This document shows, piece after piece, positions 47,431-60,147 of a DNA stretch of 64,000 nt. Source of the DNA: Solanum dulcamara. Its lineage: Eukaryota; Streptophyta; Magnoliopsida; Solanales; Solanaceae. Within the stretch, counting starts at the first letter, position 1. Each line of letters starts with the position of its first letter. The notes below the pieces were generated by a model. It did no database searches. It had not been told where the DNA came from and worked only from the letters and a program-made list of their open reading frames with translations. A program made the position numbers and the translations under genes. Location of the stretch: assembly GCF_947179165.1 (NCBI RefSeq), contig NC_077245.1, forward strand, positions 37,317,286 through 37,381,285, read 5' to 3'.

Positions 47431-48696
47431 AGAAGAAGAAGAACCCGCAACCGACCCAGTTGGCTGAGCTATACCACCTGGAGTATTTTTAAACGGACAT
47501 TCCCTCGCAATATGGCCTTGGCGGCCACAAGAAAAACAGGCACCTATACTTCGGCGACATTCTCCAAAATGAAGTCTATTACAACGGGGACACTGTGGTA
47601 CTAGTGGTCTTCACTGTCGAGAACTCTGGTCCATCTGTATACCTGATGCTCTGGAGCTTTGACTAGGCCCCAAATATCTGGTGCTCTCAACTCTTCCACC
47701 TGGAAACTGTGGAGGTACACTCCGAGCTGGCTGGGAGGGATACCTACTAGATTGCTAGAATCGCCCGCTACGAAATTCTCCTGGATAACCAGCTGACCTA
47801 GCCCTTTTAGCCTGAATTCTATCAAAGCATCTGTCAGGCTGACGCCTCTTATGTCGCTCTTCTACCCCTTGGGCATATGCTTGTACCCGGGCAATGTCCA
47901 CGCCTGGCTGAGAAGCCATGGCCATACAGCTATCAACCAAATAAAGGTCTAAGCCCATGATGTACCGATGCACCCTGTCTGCCATATCTGCCACAACTGT
48001 GGGGGCATACCTCGCCAATGAGTCAAACTCGAGGCTATAGTCGCGAATACTCCTGCCGTTCTGCTTTAACTGCAAAAAATTATCAACCCTAGCTCGTTTC
48101 ATTTCTGGAGGCAGGAAGTGGCTAAGAAGGGCTTCTGCAAATTCATCCCATTCAGCTGGAGAAGCACCCTCTCCCCTCGATAACTCCCAAGACTCGTGCC
48201 AGTTAGCAGCCACATCACGCAGCCGATAGGAGGCTAATTCCACCGACTCAGTCTCCGAGGCCCTAATGATTCACAGTGTACGCTGCATCTGCCTAATGAA
48301 CTCCTGTGGGTCCTCTGCAGGTCTCGATCCATGAAATTCTGGGGGATTGCAGGCTAGGAAGTCACGAACCCTCAAGCTATCTTGTCTATTTGCATTATCT
48401 GGGCCATGCCTCCGAGCCTGTCCTACCATCAGTCCAGTCAGCAACTGTACTGCATCTCTCATAGCTCTGTCTTCCGCCCCATGCTGTGGGACTGGAGGCT
48501 CCTGTACTGGAGTTTCGGGATCTGCAGCTGCTGCTGCCCTAAACTCCTCTGGGGGTGGCGGCGTAGTAGAACTTGCCGACTGAAGTACAATCCTCGGCAT
48601 AGACTGGGCATGGGCCCTGGTAATTCTTGGGGTCTGACTAGTTTCCCCAGCTGTCGACTTGCCCTTCTGGGCAGTGGTTGCTTTCCGTGGAGGCAT
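47431..48696 (-). pseudogene. E3 gag, three internal stops
   Basis: The start is placed at the ATG of 48696 (MPPRKATTAQ), the usual opening of this family, rather than at the ATG 12 bases upstream. The order is a Pro/Ala-rich N-terminus, capsid (PPEFHGSRPAEDPQEFI, then LQLKQNGRSIRDYSLEFDSLARYAP), and a CCHC knuckle [15 protein letters not shown] at about 47538-47495 preceded by [12 protein letters not shown]. Stops in the single frame lie at 48271-48273 (TGA), 47755-47757 (TAG) and 47611-47613 (TGA). Each could arise by one C-to-T or G-to-A transition. No frameshift is seen in gag. Confidence 0.92.
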
Positions 48697-48880
48697 CACT
48701 ACAAACATAAAGGTAGATTAGTGAAGGATCATCCTAAAACATAAATCTATTGCACGATCTATGATAAGAAAGAAAGTAACATCCTAAATGTCCTGTAGCC
48801 TCCTGTTTATAGATGTGGTGCACAACACACCGATAAACAAGCCTCTACTAGACACGGTCTGTGGACACTCCAAGGAAGAA

Positions 48881-48894
48881 CTGCTCTGATACCA
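48881..48894 (-). other. E3 primer binding site (initiator tRNA-Met)
   Basis: Minus strand reads TGGTATCAGAGCAG, starting 4 bases from the 5' LTR end. The stretch 48697-48880 is the gag leader, without a gene. Confidence 0.9.
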
Positions 48895-48898
48895 CTTC

Positions 48899-51892
48899 TG
48901 TCACGACCCAACCCCGTAGGCCGTGACGAGTGCCCGAACCGGACACACACGCATACCCCTGCTACCTATACATAACCTGTCTCCTATTTATACCCAAAAT
49001 GCATCAATATATATGAAAACATACAAGCCGACAAGGCTGTAGTACTATATATAGGGTCGTTCCATAACACACATATACGCAAGCCGACAAGGCTGCTACA
49101 ATACAGGGAACGCCCAAAATAACAGGTCATATCAGTACAGCTGTACATACATATATATATATAACTCAGATCCCACTCATATACAGGCACAACCCACATA
49201 CGTATCCACAGACCTCTAAGAGTAAGAAAACAGTAACATAAGGCGGGACAGGGCCCCCACCGTACCCGTAACCAAACAAATATATACACCACATTTAGTA
49301 CCAAAATCAGGCTCCAGCACAATGGAGCACTTCTGGACTGCTGAGTGGGACTCCTATGCTGACGGATCCCCAAACTGTGTACCTGTACCTGCGGGCATGA
49401 ACGCAGCCCCCCAGAGAAGGGGGTCAGTACAACATATGTACTGAGTATGTAAAACATAATATGGCACAACTGAACACATATCTGAAACAGCGAAGCAGGG
49501 GATAACATATCATATGAAAACTTATACCTGTACCCTGTGAAGTGTCAAAACATGCATGTTCAAATTATATCGTATAGCCGGCCCTATCAGGGGTCCGGTG
49601 GATACCTCTGTAATATCATCACAGCCCAATGCCATCACCACCTTATTACCACATATCATCATATATATATATATACACGTATCCCGGCCCTCTAGTGAGG
49701 GACTCGAGGAATAATGCAGTGAGTTGCGCACGAGAACATATCCTGGCCCGGGACTCAGGGAAAGATGGGTCACAGTATACACGAGTAGATTAATGAGCAA
49801 CTATATGCAATTTAAATCATTATCGAAGACTCAATCGTAGAAGAAAATTAAGCTATTGTCTGAGAATCAGGATTGTAATGTAATCACCTTAAATGCCCTT
49901 TAAATGCCATTAGGGGCTATACTAGTTAGTGTCTTGGGGTCCTTAGACACGTACTAAGATAATGCTAACTGCTTAAGGACTCCAGAATACATGTTTTTAT
50001 ATAGTCCTTACAACTAGGAGCCCGTATATTCATTAAATCCTTAGTATAGGTAAGGCTCAAGGAAAGTAGTTTAACTATTATAAAGGTCATTACCCAGAAG
50101 TGAATAAAAGACACTTAGGAATGGAATTACTTCAGAGATCACATCATTGTTTACTTACCTCTACGACATGCCAAAAGAAGAGAAAGAATAGGCTTTACCT
50201 ACCTCTTATGGATTTCCCGTAATCTTGTCCACGTCGTTGTCTTCAAAATCTATTTAACATGGAAGTAAGGCAAGTATTAACAACCTTAGACTTTTCAGCA
50301 ACTTAGACTACCTACGAGTATTCATAGAGCTCGTCCCCTCGCTCGCACCCTCAACTAGTTCCTTAACCAGTTTAAGAAGTTAACAAAAATCGGACAGCAC
50401 CTCCCCTATAATGTGCCCTATCCGAATACACAACCATGTCCTTAGAACCTGCAGCTAACCAACAATACAACCAGCAGCCCAAAAATATACATATTACGAC
50501 AATATTACACAATATAAACCCTCAACAATTTACTCAAAACTAAGATACCAAAACTACAGTTTTTAATCTTTCTTTCGCGAATTCTTTAATTGCAAAGTGG
50601 AGGGTCGTGTGGCTGAAACCAGCAGCCACCCATACCCTTAGAAACACACATTCCAGCACCCTAACAACTCATCACACGACCAGCAGTCACATACCACAAG
50701 TACGAGGCATTATTCGATTACAATTAACTATAGCGATTCCAATTTCGCTTATTTCGAACGTCGAACTTTTGAAGCCTTTTCCCCAACTTCCAGCAGATAC
50801 TAAGGTGTATAATACACTCCAATTTAACATCATAAACTTCAAATTAGAGGGGAAGAACTTACCTTTCCCGAAATTGGTTAAAACTAGCCGAAATTGTGCC
50901 TCGGAACTTCTTCAATGTGCTGAAATTGAGCGGGCTGCTTGTGGTACTTCATTGCTGCCCCAAATTGAGTTTTTAGGTTATAAAACACTAATATACAACT
51001 TAGGGACACGTCAAATAATTAATTCATGGAACGAAACCCGGAAGCTTACCCAACAAGGGTCAAATCCGTAACCCTCTCCCTTGCCCCTTTTCACGTTTTC
51101 TCCTTTTTTTTCCTTCCAAATTTCAGTTGCAACGCTGGAGTTTCAGTTCCATAAACGTCTTAAAACACATATATACGTATCCACATACTTAATATACACC
51201 GTATATAATTAATTCACGGAAGAAAGTTGAGAAACTTACCTTTAATTTTCAAGAACCAAAGCTGCCTCTCTTTTCTCTCTTCTCACGTATTTTTTCTAAG
51301 TCTAGCTTCTGTTTTAGGATAAGTTAACAGCTGAAGCATCACATATTAATATATATATAAGGTGACACGTGTCATCCCCTAAGGGTGACACGTGTCGGGC
51401 CATCATTGGGCCACTTCAACCATGCGACCAATGGGGTGCTGCCACGTGGCAGCGGGGTCCACCTCCCCCAAGCAGGTGGGTCACCTACTTGACCCCAAGT
51501 AGGTGGGTCACCTTCTTGCTTAGGGCTGCCACGTGTCACTCTCCTATTGGCTGCCCCACGAAATTTTTTTTCTTCCTCGTGCGTTCGTAATCTCGTCTTA
51601 GTTTAAGAGCCTATGTCATTCATGCTATGGAAGCTTGGTGTGTACTCAAATAGCTTTAGGTAAGTAAACTTCTAAGTTAGAGGCGTACGTAAGCAAATCA
51701 AGTCCTACGACTCCTCGCTTTGCCTCCAACTTCCTCCGACTTCTCTTGACCTTATCTCCAATTTTCCCTACCATGGGGTGTCACATTCTCCCTTCTTAGA
51801 ATTATTTAATAGTGTCGTAACTTAGGCGGATCACATGATAGCTTCTAAGTAGCTTTAGGAACCTTTCGAGTTCAAGAATGTGGGGTGTAACA
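48899..51892 (-). repeat. E3 5' LTR
   Basis: Same length (2994 bp) and ends as 40745-43738. It supplies the element's promoter: ACGTG palindromes at about 51364-51396 and 51529-51537 next to a TATATATATA stretch near 51348-51359. Reading frames inside it are duplicated exactly in the other LTR and are not genes. Confidence 0.95.
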
Positions 51893-54771
51893 AAATCATT
51901 ATCTAAGACTCAATGAATTCATCAAGCGAACCATCACTTGGGGACTAGGGTAGGAAGTATTTGACGTATACCCTCTAAATATCACTAAGGACTATGTAAA
52001 AAGGAGTTTTGGAAATCTTAGACATATACCAGTGTGAAATATCTTATAGAAGTCTGAGCATTGGTTACCTCAAAGCCCCATTTTTTTTAAAAGAGGAGTT
52101 TTTTCTTATCAATAACTTACAGTCACATAGAAGACTCGAGGAATAGGAGTTTATCTACTTTAAGAATATTAACATCCAGAAGTGTTCAAGAGTCTTGAAG
52201 TCATATTCAGAACCTAAGAATGAAGTTGCACCAAAGTTTACATCATCCATAGTCTACATCTAAGACATGCCAAAAGAAAGAAGAGATAGTTTTACATACC
52301 TCTTACGGACTTCTCTTAATCACTTCCACGTCGTCTTTCTCCAAACCTATTTAACCTGGAAGAAATACAAGTATCAACAACCTTAAACTTTTCGGCGCCT
52401 TAAGTTGCACCTTAGTATTCACGGAACCTATGTCCTTGTTCGTCTCCTCGACTAGGTCTTTAATTAGTTAAGGCGTTATGGAAAATTGGGCAGCACCTCC
52501 CTTATAATATGCCCTATCCGAATTTTCAGTTAGCTCCCTACTCACTACAGCCAACCAACAACAACAACCTACAGCTCATATACAAGTAAAACATGGCAAC
52601 ATTACACAATACCAACTCCAACCAACTTGCTGAAAATTACGATACCAAAATAGGGTTTCTAGTCTCTATTTTGTAAAATCCTTAATTATACGACACAAGG
52701 GGTCGTGTGGATGCAACCAGAAGCACCCACACCTCTTTTAGAATACTTTTAGGCCCTGCAACACACCCCACACGCCTGCATCAGCACATCACAAGCACAA
52801 CACTCTACTTCGACGACAATTCAACTATAACGACTCCAATTTAGATTGTCTTCAAAGTCAAGCATTTCTACGCAAATTTTATATTTCCATACATCTATAG
52901 GACGTGTAATACACTTCATAAAAATATCATAAAGTCCAAATTGAAAGGAGAAACCTTACCTTACCCGAAATTGGCCAAAACTCACCAAAACTGCACCTCG
53001 GAAACTTCTTGATGTGCTGAAATGGGGCGGACTATTTGTGTCACTTCTCCGCTGCCCCAAATTGGAATTTTATGTTATCAAACATAATTATATAAATTTG
53101 GGACACCTTAAATAATTAATTCACGGAATGAAACTCGGAGGCTTGCCTTGGCAGCCCCAAACCCGTAGCTCCCTCTTCTTTCCCTCCAACATTTTTCTCT
53201 TCAAGTTTCTAAGTGTAGGGCTGAAGAAATAAATCCGTAGACATCATAAGAGACATATATAACTCCCCACGTGCTTGAAACAAATTGTAGATAATTAATT
53301 CGCGGAAGAAAATTGGAACTTACCTTTGTTTTTTCCTTGTTGCCGTAGGTGCTCTCTCTTAGACTCTAAGTTTTCTTTTCTTTGTTTGTTCACTTCTTTG
53401 GATGGAAAATGACTTAGTATTCATCCAAACACACATATATACACCTCATTAGGAGGTGACACATGTCATCCCCATAGGGTGACATGTGTCCAGCCTTTAT
53501 TGGGCCACGTATCCATGCAATGGCTCCTAGGCTGCCACATATCCTTGGTGGGGCCCATCCTAAGTAGGTGGGTCACCTACTTGAACCCAAGCAGGTGGGT
53601 CACCTGCTGCCATGTGGAATCTTTCTAGGACGCGACATGGCACCTCCTCTTGCTTCCACGTGTAGGTCTCTCCTCCTCCACGTGGGTTCGTAACTTCATC
53701 TTATTTTAAGAACCCGTGTAATCCTTACTATGTAAGTTTGGTATGTACTCAAGTGGCTTAAGTATGCCAAACATCTAAGTTAGTAACTTACGTAGGTAAA
53801 TCGAGTCCTACAACTCTTTACTTGGCCTCCAACTCCTTCCGACTTCTCATGACCCTATTTCCAACCTTCTCTCTCATGGATTATCACATTCTTCTTTCCT
53901 TAGAGTCGTACGATAGTGTAGTAGATTATCCGACTCACTTGATAACTTCTAAAATGCTTAAGAGACACTTCAAGCTTAAGAGTGTGGGGTGTAACATCCT
54001 TCCTTCCTTTAGAACATTCGTCCTAGAATGTTAACTCAACTTATAGGGTTTGTCACGACCCAACCCCGTGGGCTGCGACTGGGGTCAGACCTGGACCCCC
54101 GTATACATATCTAGCAGATGTAACAATCAATATAAGAACTATACATAAGTACCCAGTGGGTTATAACATTTTCATGCCTGTTGCCTCTTTCAGTTGTATT
54201 TTATCATGAAAGGGTATGCAAGGCAACAAGGCTGTCATAGTATCTTAATATTTACAATACATCATGTAGACATACCTGAACAGAACTTACACGTATAACC
54301 CACACATATGTCTACAGACCTCTAAGAATATTAATAGTAACATATGGCGGGACAGAGCCCCCATCGTACCCCTGAATAAACAAATATATACATAGGAGGT
54401 TTGGTACTACAACTCAGCTCCGAATCAATGAAGCTTCTTCCAAACTGGTTGAGTGGGATCCTAAGCTGGTGGACTCCCAAAACTTGTGTCTGTACTTGCG
54501 GGCATGAAACGCAGCCACCCGAAGAAAGGGGGGTCAGTACGACATATGTACTGAGTATATAAGTATAACGTAACTGAGATAACAAGTGACATAGGGATGC
54601 AGGAAATCAAGTATAGCATTTAATAGGTTACTGTACCTGCACCTCACAAAATAAAGTCATGTATACCTTTATCACTTGCCGTATCTGGCCCACTCGAAGA
54701 CTCGATGTTACAAATGCATCACTTTATCATCATAGGCATATGCATACTATTAGCATTGTGGAACATAAAAC

Positions 54772-55003
54772 CCAATCCATATATATAACAGGTTAGTGCC
54801 GAGGAGCGTTCGGCCCGATCCATACATATAACAGGTTAGTACCGAGGAGCATTCAACCCGATCCATATATATAACACGTTAGTGCCGAGGAACGTTCGGT
54901 CCCATACCAATACATATAATAGGTTAGTGCCGAGGAATGTTCGGCCCAATCCCTGTACATATAACACATTAGTGCTGAGGAACGTCTGGCTCGATCCCTA
55001 TAT
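54772..55003. repeat. Five-unit tandem repeat in E4 3' LTR
   Basis: A unit of about 45 bp with core GGTTAGTGCCGAGGAACGTT followed by a GATCC(A/C)TAYATAT spacer occurs five times. The matching array in the 5' LTR is at 60869-61087, also five units. Frames such as 54853-55083 on minus merely translate the repeat. Confidence 0.88.
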
Positions 55004-55097
55004 AATATAATAATGCATATACGTGCAAATAAAACATGGAAGCATAAAAAACGTTTCCTGAATATCATTATAAGGTATGTCAAATGGTCTCTAGGTA

Positions 55098-55705
55098 TAG
55101 GAGATTACACCTCCAATCATTATTCAGCATATAGAAGGCTCAAGGGCCGTAGTTCAACTACTTCAAGGCCCTTATCATTTAAAAATAAGTCCAAGTCATG
55201 AGTCACATCCAGAACCTGTAAATAGAACTGTCTCTAACTCATATCATATATCGTTTCACTTACATTAACCTATTTCAAGAAAAGGAAGAAATAGGCTTTA
55301 CGTGTATTACTTTTTATCACGTAGAAGGCTTACAAGACCATAACTTAACCATCGCGGGAGTTCTAACATCAAGAAGTGACTAAGATTAACGAGTCATGCT
55401 CGGAGTTCTAAGAATGGAACTTCACATCATACATACCAACCACTTATGGCTAAGACATGCCACAAGAAAAGAAAAGTTAAGCTTTATATACACTACTTTT
55501 CAGCATATAGAAGAGTTGAGGGATGGGAGCTTAACTACTTTAAGAGTCTTAACATTCAGAAGTGAACACGAATTATGAATTATGAATCATGAATCATGTT
55601 CATAGCTCATGAATAGAGTTACCCCAAGCTTAATACACATATCATTTGTCACTTAAATCTAAGACATGCCCAAAAGAAAGAAAAGATAGGCTTTACATAC
55701 CTCTT
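55098..55705. repeat. Larger diverged tandem module in E4 3' LTR
   Basis: Three successive blocks of about 190-210 bp share ATAGAAG(G/A)C...AACTACTTCAAG or a variant, GAATGGAACT-type words, AAGACATGCC(A/C)AAG-like words and GGCTTTACATACC-like ends. The E2 and E3 LTRs carry one copy of the last part (GACATGCCAAAAGAAG...TACCTCTTA). The module has therefore been multiplied in this lineage. Confidence 0.65.
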
Positions 55706-57546
55706 TCGGATTAATCCTTACCATATTCGCCTCGTCATCCTCTGAACCTATTTAACAAGAAAGCAATATGAATATCAACAACCCTAGACTTTTCAACGTC
55801 TTAAGTTATACAGGAGTATTCATAGAACTCATTTCCTCGCTCGCTTCCTCAACTAGTTTTTTAGTTAGCTAGAAAGTTAATGGAAATCGGGTAGCACCTC
55901 CCCTATAACATGCCCTATCCGAATTTCCAATTACATCCCTAAGCAATACAGCCAACCAACAACAAAAACCTGCAGCATATACACAAGAAATTCACTTCAA
56001 CATTACATAATACAAACTCCAAGCGACTCGCTCAAAGCTACGATATCAAAATAAGGTTTTTAGTTTCTAGTTCATAAAACCTTTAACCGTACGAAGCAGA
56101 GGGTCGTGTGGCTGTAACAAGCAGCTCCTACACCTCTTTTAGAATACTCTTAGGCCCTGCAACACATCACCACACCACCTACATCTGCAGCACCACAAGC
56201 TCAATACCCAACTCGACTTTAATTTAACTATAACAACTTCAATTTAGTTTGTTTCTAACGTCAAGCATTTCTACGAAATTTTTACACTTACAGCAGCATA
56301 CAAGGTATATAATACATCTTATAACAACATCATAAACTTTAAATTGGAAGTAAAGACCTTACCTTACTCTAAACTCGTCAAACTCGCCAAAACTATCAAA
56401 ACGTGAATTCTGGACAACCTACTGTCTTGTCTTGTCGCTTAGTTTTGAAGGAGTAATTGAGGGAAACAGGATTTGTAGCCTGAATCAAAGTTATAAACAT
56501 GTGTCTTAGGGTCGCATAAAATTTTTAATCACCCCTACAACATTTTTGTACAAAAGGATATGCCCAAAATACCAACAGTAGTCAGTGTAGGATTTTCAAA
56601 ACAAAATCTGGACAGCACCTCTCCTATACTTCATCACCCTCTTTCGAGTAGAGAAAAGCAAAACTAAGCTTTAGAGTCTAAATGAAAGTTATAGACCTAT
56701 GAAATATATTTCCAAAACATCTTGAATCACTCGAAACAAAGCTTTATACAAGAAGTTATACTAGTATTACTAACAAAAGTCCTATTTAAAAATGGGTTTG
56801 TTAACAAGATCAAAAACCTCCTCATTGCCCCAACAATAAATTTTATGTTGTTAAAAACCATTGCTTAACTGAAGAATACCTTAGACACTTAACTTATGGA
56901 ACAAAATCGGAGGACTTACCTCTTCTTGGCAAAATCTGTGGCTGCCTCTAGCCTTCTCTCTAGTTTCTCTAAGTTTTCCAAAGTGAAAGGATGAAGAAAT
57001 GAAACATTTTCAGCATGTTACACATGTATATATCCCGTCTTTAGAAGGTGACACATGGCAGCCTCCTAGGGATGACATGTGATAGCCTCCTAGGGTACCA
57101 CCTTATCCATGCCTCCAACCCAAAGCTGCCACATGGCAATGTGGGGTCTATCCCAAGTAGGTGAGTCACCTACTTGCTTTAAGTAGGTGTATCAAGCAAG
57201 TAGGTGCGTCGTCTCCTTATTTCTCTTCCTTAGTTTCATAATCTCGTCTCACTTTAAGAACCTATGTATTCCTTGCTACTTAAGCTCGATGTGTACTCAA
57301 GTAGCTTAGTTATATAAGACGTCCAAGCCGGTAGCTTACACAAGCAAGTCGAGTTCCACGATTTGTTAGTTGGACTCTAACTCCTTTCAACTACTTATAA
57401 CTCTATTTCCAACCTTCACTATCATGGGGCATCACATCCTCCCTTTCTTAGGGTTATTTGGTAACGTGATAGATAATAGGGATCACATGGTGATTTTCAA
57501 GAAGCTTAAGAACACATCTCAAGGTACAGAAGTACGGGATATAACA

Positions 57547-60147
57547 TCCTTCCCCCCTTTAGAACATTCGTCCTCGAATATTAACTTGTCTTATAGGGTT
57601 TTAGGGAGATTTTGGGCATTCTCGATAACAGTCGCTATCTGCTCCATTTAGGAGTTCAGATTACCCTAGGATATAGGGAACAAGTACGAATATCTTTTCT
57701 CGATCTCTTTTTCGACTTCTCAGGTCATCCCCTCTTTTTGTTTTTGTTTTGCCATACTTCTTTGACGGAAGTCACATCCTTAGTTCGCAACCTTCTAATT
57801 TGCCACTCCAAGATGGCGATAGGTTGCTCCTCGTAGGATAACTCTTTCATTTCATGGAAATCATTTATGGGACATACTCTGGGTGGATCACAGTACATTT
57901 GTGAAGCATCCATATCTGATGCCTGGGCGTATAATTTTTAAATTAGGTAGTAAGTTCAATTTACAAGTAACTTTGTCTATCTTACGAGTAACTTGATAAG
58001 TTCTAATGTAGTTTGGGCTAAGTTTCCTTTTCTTGTTGAATCTTATTATTCCCTTCCTAGGTGACACTTTTAAGAACACCCAATCATCAACTTGAATGCT
58101 AAATATTAACGTCAATTATCCGCTTGTAATTTCTGCTGACTCTGAGCTGCTAGTTAATAGCTTGCTCAATTAGGTTTGGGTGTGCTAGTTTAGTCTTCCC
58201 AATATTAACCCGATCAATAAGGGACTTACACGTCCTGCCATATAAAGCCTTGTAAGGGGCCCTCTAGATGTTGGGATGATAGCTATTATTGTAGGCATGG
58301 TAGGTGACCGTCCCAACTACCTTCGAAGTCAACAACACCATCTCACGACATATCTCCCAGCGTTTAAGTAGTATGCTCAGTCTGCTCATTAGTTATGAGG
58401 GTGAAAGGCGGTACTAAGACCTTTTTATATGTTCCTGACTTCTTCTTGGACTCATATCCAAATGCTAGCTGTAAATTAAGCTCCTTTATTCAAGACAATA
58501 CCTGTGGGGACCTCATATATTACTTCTCAACTTCTTAGAGAAGACTTTAACTGGTACTCTACCCTTTGGGTTTCTTCTTGTTTTCCCAATCCTTAGGGTT
58601 GGCTACTGAGTAGCACTAAAGTTCGTTCATATAGTGACCTTCCTAGCTACTTTGATCTCTGTCTATCATTAGCTGGTATAATGCAGAAGGAATTTGGCAT
58701 ATAAGTTCGTCATCTTTTAGTAACTAGCTAATTCTGCTTGTCTTGGTTAAACCATTTCACAATTTTCTTATCCCAGCTTATAACCCTCTACATACGTTAT
58801 CTTGTGTTATCCTTTACCTTCACGAGAATATAAGAAGGTGCTTAACTTGACCTGAGAAATATCTTAGCGTCGTCTCGCTAGGTCTCATGTGTTACCTTGC
58901 CTTTTCCTCCCTTATTCTACAATCGATATTAGGATAACTCTTTGGTCCAACTATGGCCATGTCTTACTTGACCTTAACTCTAATCCCATTTCGGTAGTTT
59001 GGCTGAACCCATCTTAGCATCTCTCATCTCCTATCATAGGGGGTTTTCTGTTCCCCTTTCCTTGGTTATTTATCTATCGCAACATCAGTCGCGACCAATT
59101 CCATAGCCAATATCTTGGCTTTTAATCCAGCATCGTATCTTTATCCTTTATAGTATCTCATGAGTTAATCGATACCATTCCCTAGTCGTACCCTTTCCTT
59201 TCCATGCGTATTCATCTTCTAACATTGTGTCATTTAGGGTCTTGTCAAAAACTTCTTAACACTGCCTTAGATACTATTCTAATTTCTATCCACTCATTAG
59301 TGGCTTTTAGACCTTACTAACTTATTTCAGCAAGGGATCTTATTGAGTTTAAGCATCCATGTCCAATATATTGTAGTGTCCACTATTTCCATCTCACCCT
59401 TGTATTCCTCTTATCCGCTTCCCCCCTTTAATGGGGTACTTATACCTTTATCTTCTTATCGATGACTTGGAGGGTACCTGCTTTAATTTAACATAATAGG
59501 GGTACTTGGTATCAACTTCCAAGACATATTAAGAATCTACGTTTCATTCCCTTTTCCTGTTCTAGAAAAATTTCGACAGAGTTTTCTCTATATTTCTTAA
59601 CTATCCTCAAAACCTGCACGCAGAAAATACCAACAATGCCTTACATGGCCAATATATATATATTCATATCATATCAAAACCACACAGGGCTTTCAATATC
59701 ATCTTATATCGTAGCCACACAGGGCTTTCAATATCAATAAGAATATAAAAATAATGAACTTACCTCGTATGTCCAACTTCAAACTGCATCTGTTACACTT
59801 TCTTGTCTACTTTCCTTTCAGTTTTCAACTTTATATTTCAATCATATTTCAATACCGTACCTAACATATTTCCTTTATACCTTTGCTTACATGCGTGCTT
59901 TATAACTTCCAATGTCGTCAATTACTTCCTTCTGCTGATGTCGTCCTTCTGCTAAAACCCAAGGTCAGTATAAGGAGTTTTCCTATGACTCGGATCTATA
60001 GCACAATCTTAGATATGAAAGAAAGTAGCATCCTAAATGTCCTGTAGCCTCATGTTTATAGATGTGGCGTGTAACACATCGATAAATAAGACTCTACTAG
60101 ACACAGTCTGCAGACAATCTAAGGACGAACTGCTCTGATATCACTTC
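57547..60147 (-). pseudogene. E4 internal region with pol 3' remnant
   Basis: On minus, 58115-57888 (VDDWVFLKVSPRKGIIRF..KRKLSPNY) and 57913-57725 (LEWQIRRLRTKDVTSVKEVWQNK) match the E3 tail domain but are frameshifted. The stretch 58560-58140 aligns loosely with the E3 integrase region, in scattered short stretches only. From about 58560 to 60130 there is no coding similarity. Instead this part shares non-coding blocks with the internal region of E2. A chimera of pol remnant and LARD-like sequence is the simplest reading. Confidence 0.75.
60131..60143 (-). other. E4 primer binding site, one base changed
   Basis: Minus strand reads TGATATCAGAGCA, four bases from the 5' LTR end. The change of the second G to A is a transition and would weaken pairing with initiator tRNA-Met. 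Confidence 0.75.

Larger units (their letters stand above)
40745..51892 (-). mobile_element. E3: near-complete Ty3/gypsy element (11.1 kb)
   Basis: Two LTRs of 2994 bp each (40745-43738 and 48899-51892) flank a gag-pol region read on minus. The target-site duplication AAATC lies at 40740-40744 and 51893-51897. The primer site for initiator tRNA-Met is at 48881-48894 and a purine-rich tract abuts the 3' LTR (43739-43753 on plus, complement). About 20 differences between the LTRs are visible by eye, so insertion is recent. It lies inside the LTR of H. All domains are present, but the frame is broken by five stops and one frameshift. Clade: Tekay/Del-like by its tail domain (inference). Confidence 0.95.
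39860..54050 (-). mobile_element. H: partial gypsy-type element hosting E3 and E4
   Basis: LTR part 1 is 39860-40744, starting TATCACGACCCAACC. E3 (40745-51892) interrupts it. LTR part 2 is 51898-53996, ending GTGGGGTGTAACA. A purine-rich tract (on minus) and 54 bp of internal sequence follow before E4 begins at 54051. Taken across E3, the LTR is about 3.0 kb, in the same layout as the E3 LTR, with ACATGTC boxes at 53455-53490 and a TATA-like stretch near 53435. The rest of H lies beyond E4, outside the window. Confidence 0.75.
54051..57546 (-). repeat. E4 3' LTR (about 3.5 kb)
   Basis: Ends GGGATATAACA before the C-rich (purine-rich on minus) tract. It contains a five-unit tandem repeat at 54772-55003 and a larger, diverged three-unit repeat at about 55098-55705. 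An extra block at about 56400-56870 has no counterpart in the E2 and E3 LTRs. ACATGTG/ACATGGC boxes lie at 57045-57135. Confidence 0.85.

Noticed and set aside
54772..55003. Regularly spaced repeats that could suggest a CRISPR array
   Set aside because: A plant LTR tandem repeat: the spacers are similar to each other and the array recurs in the partner LTR.
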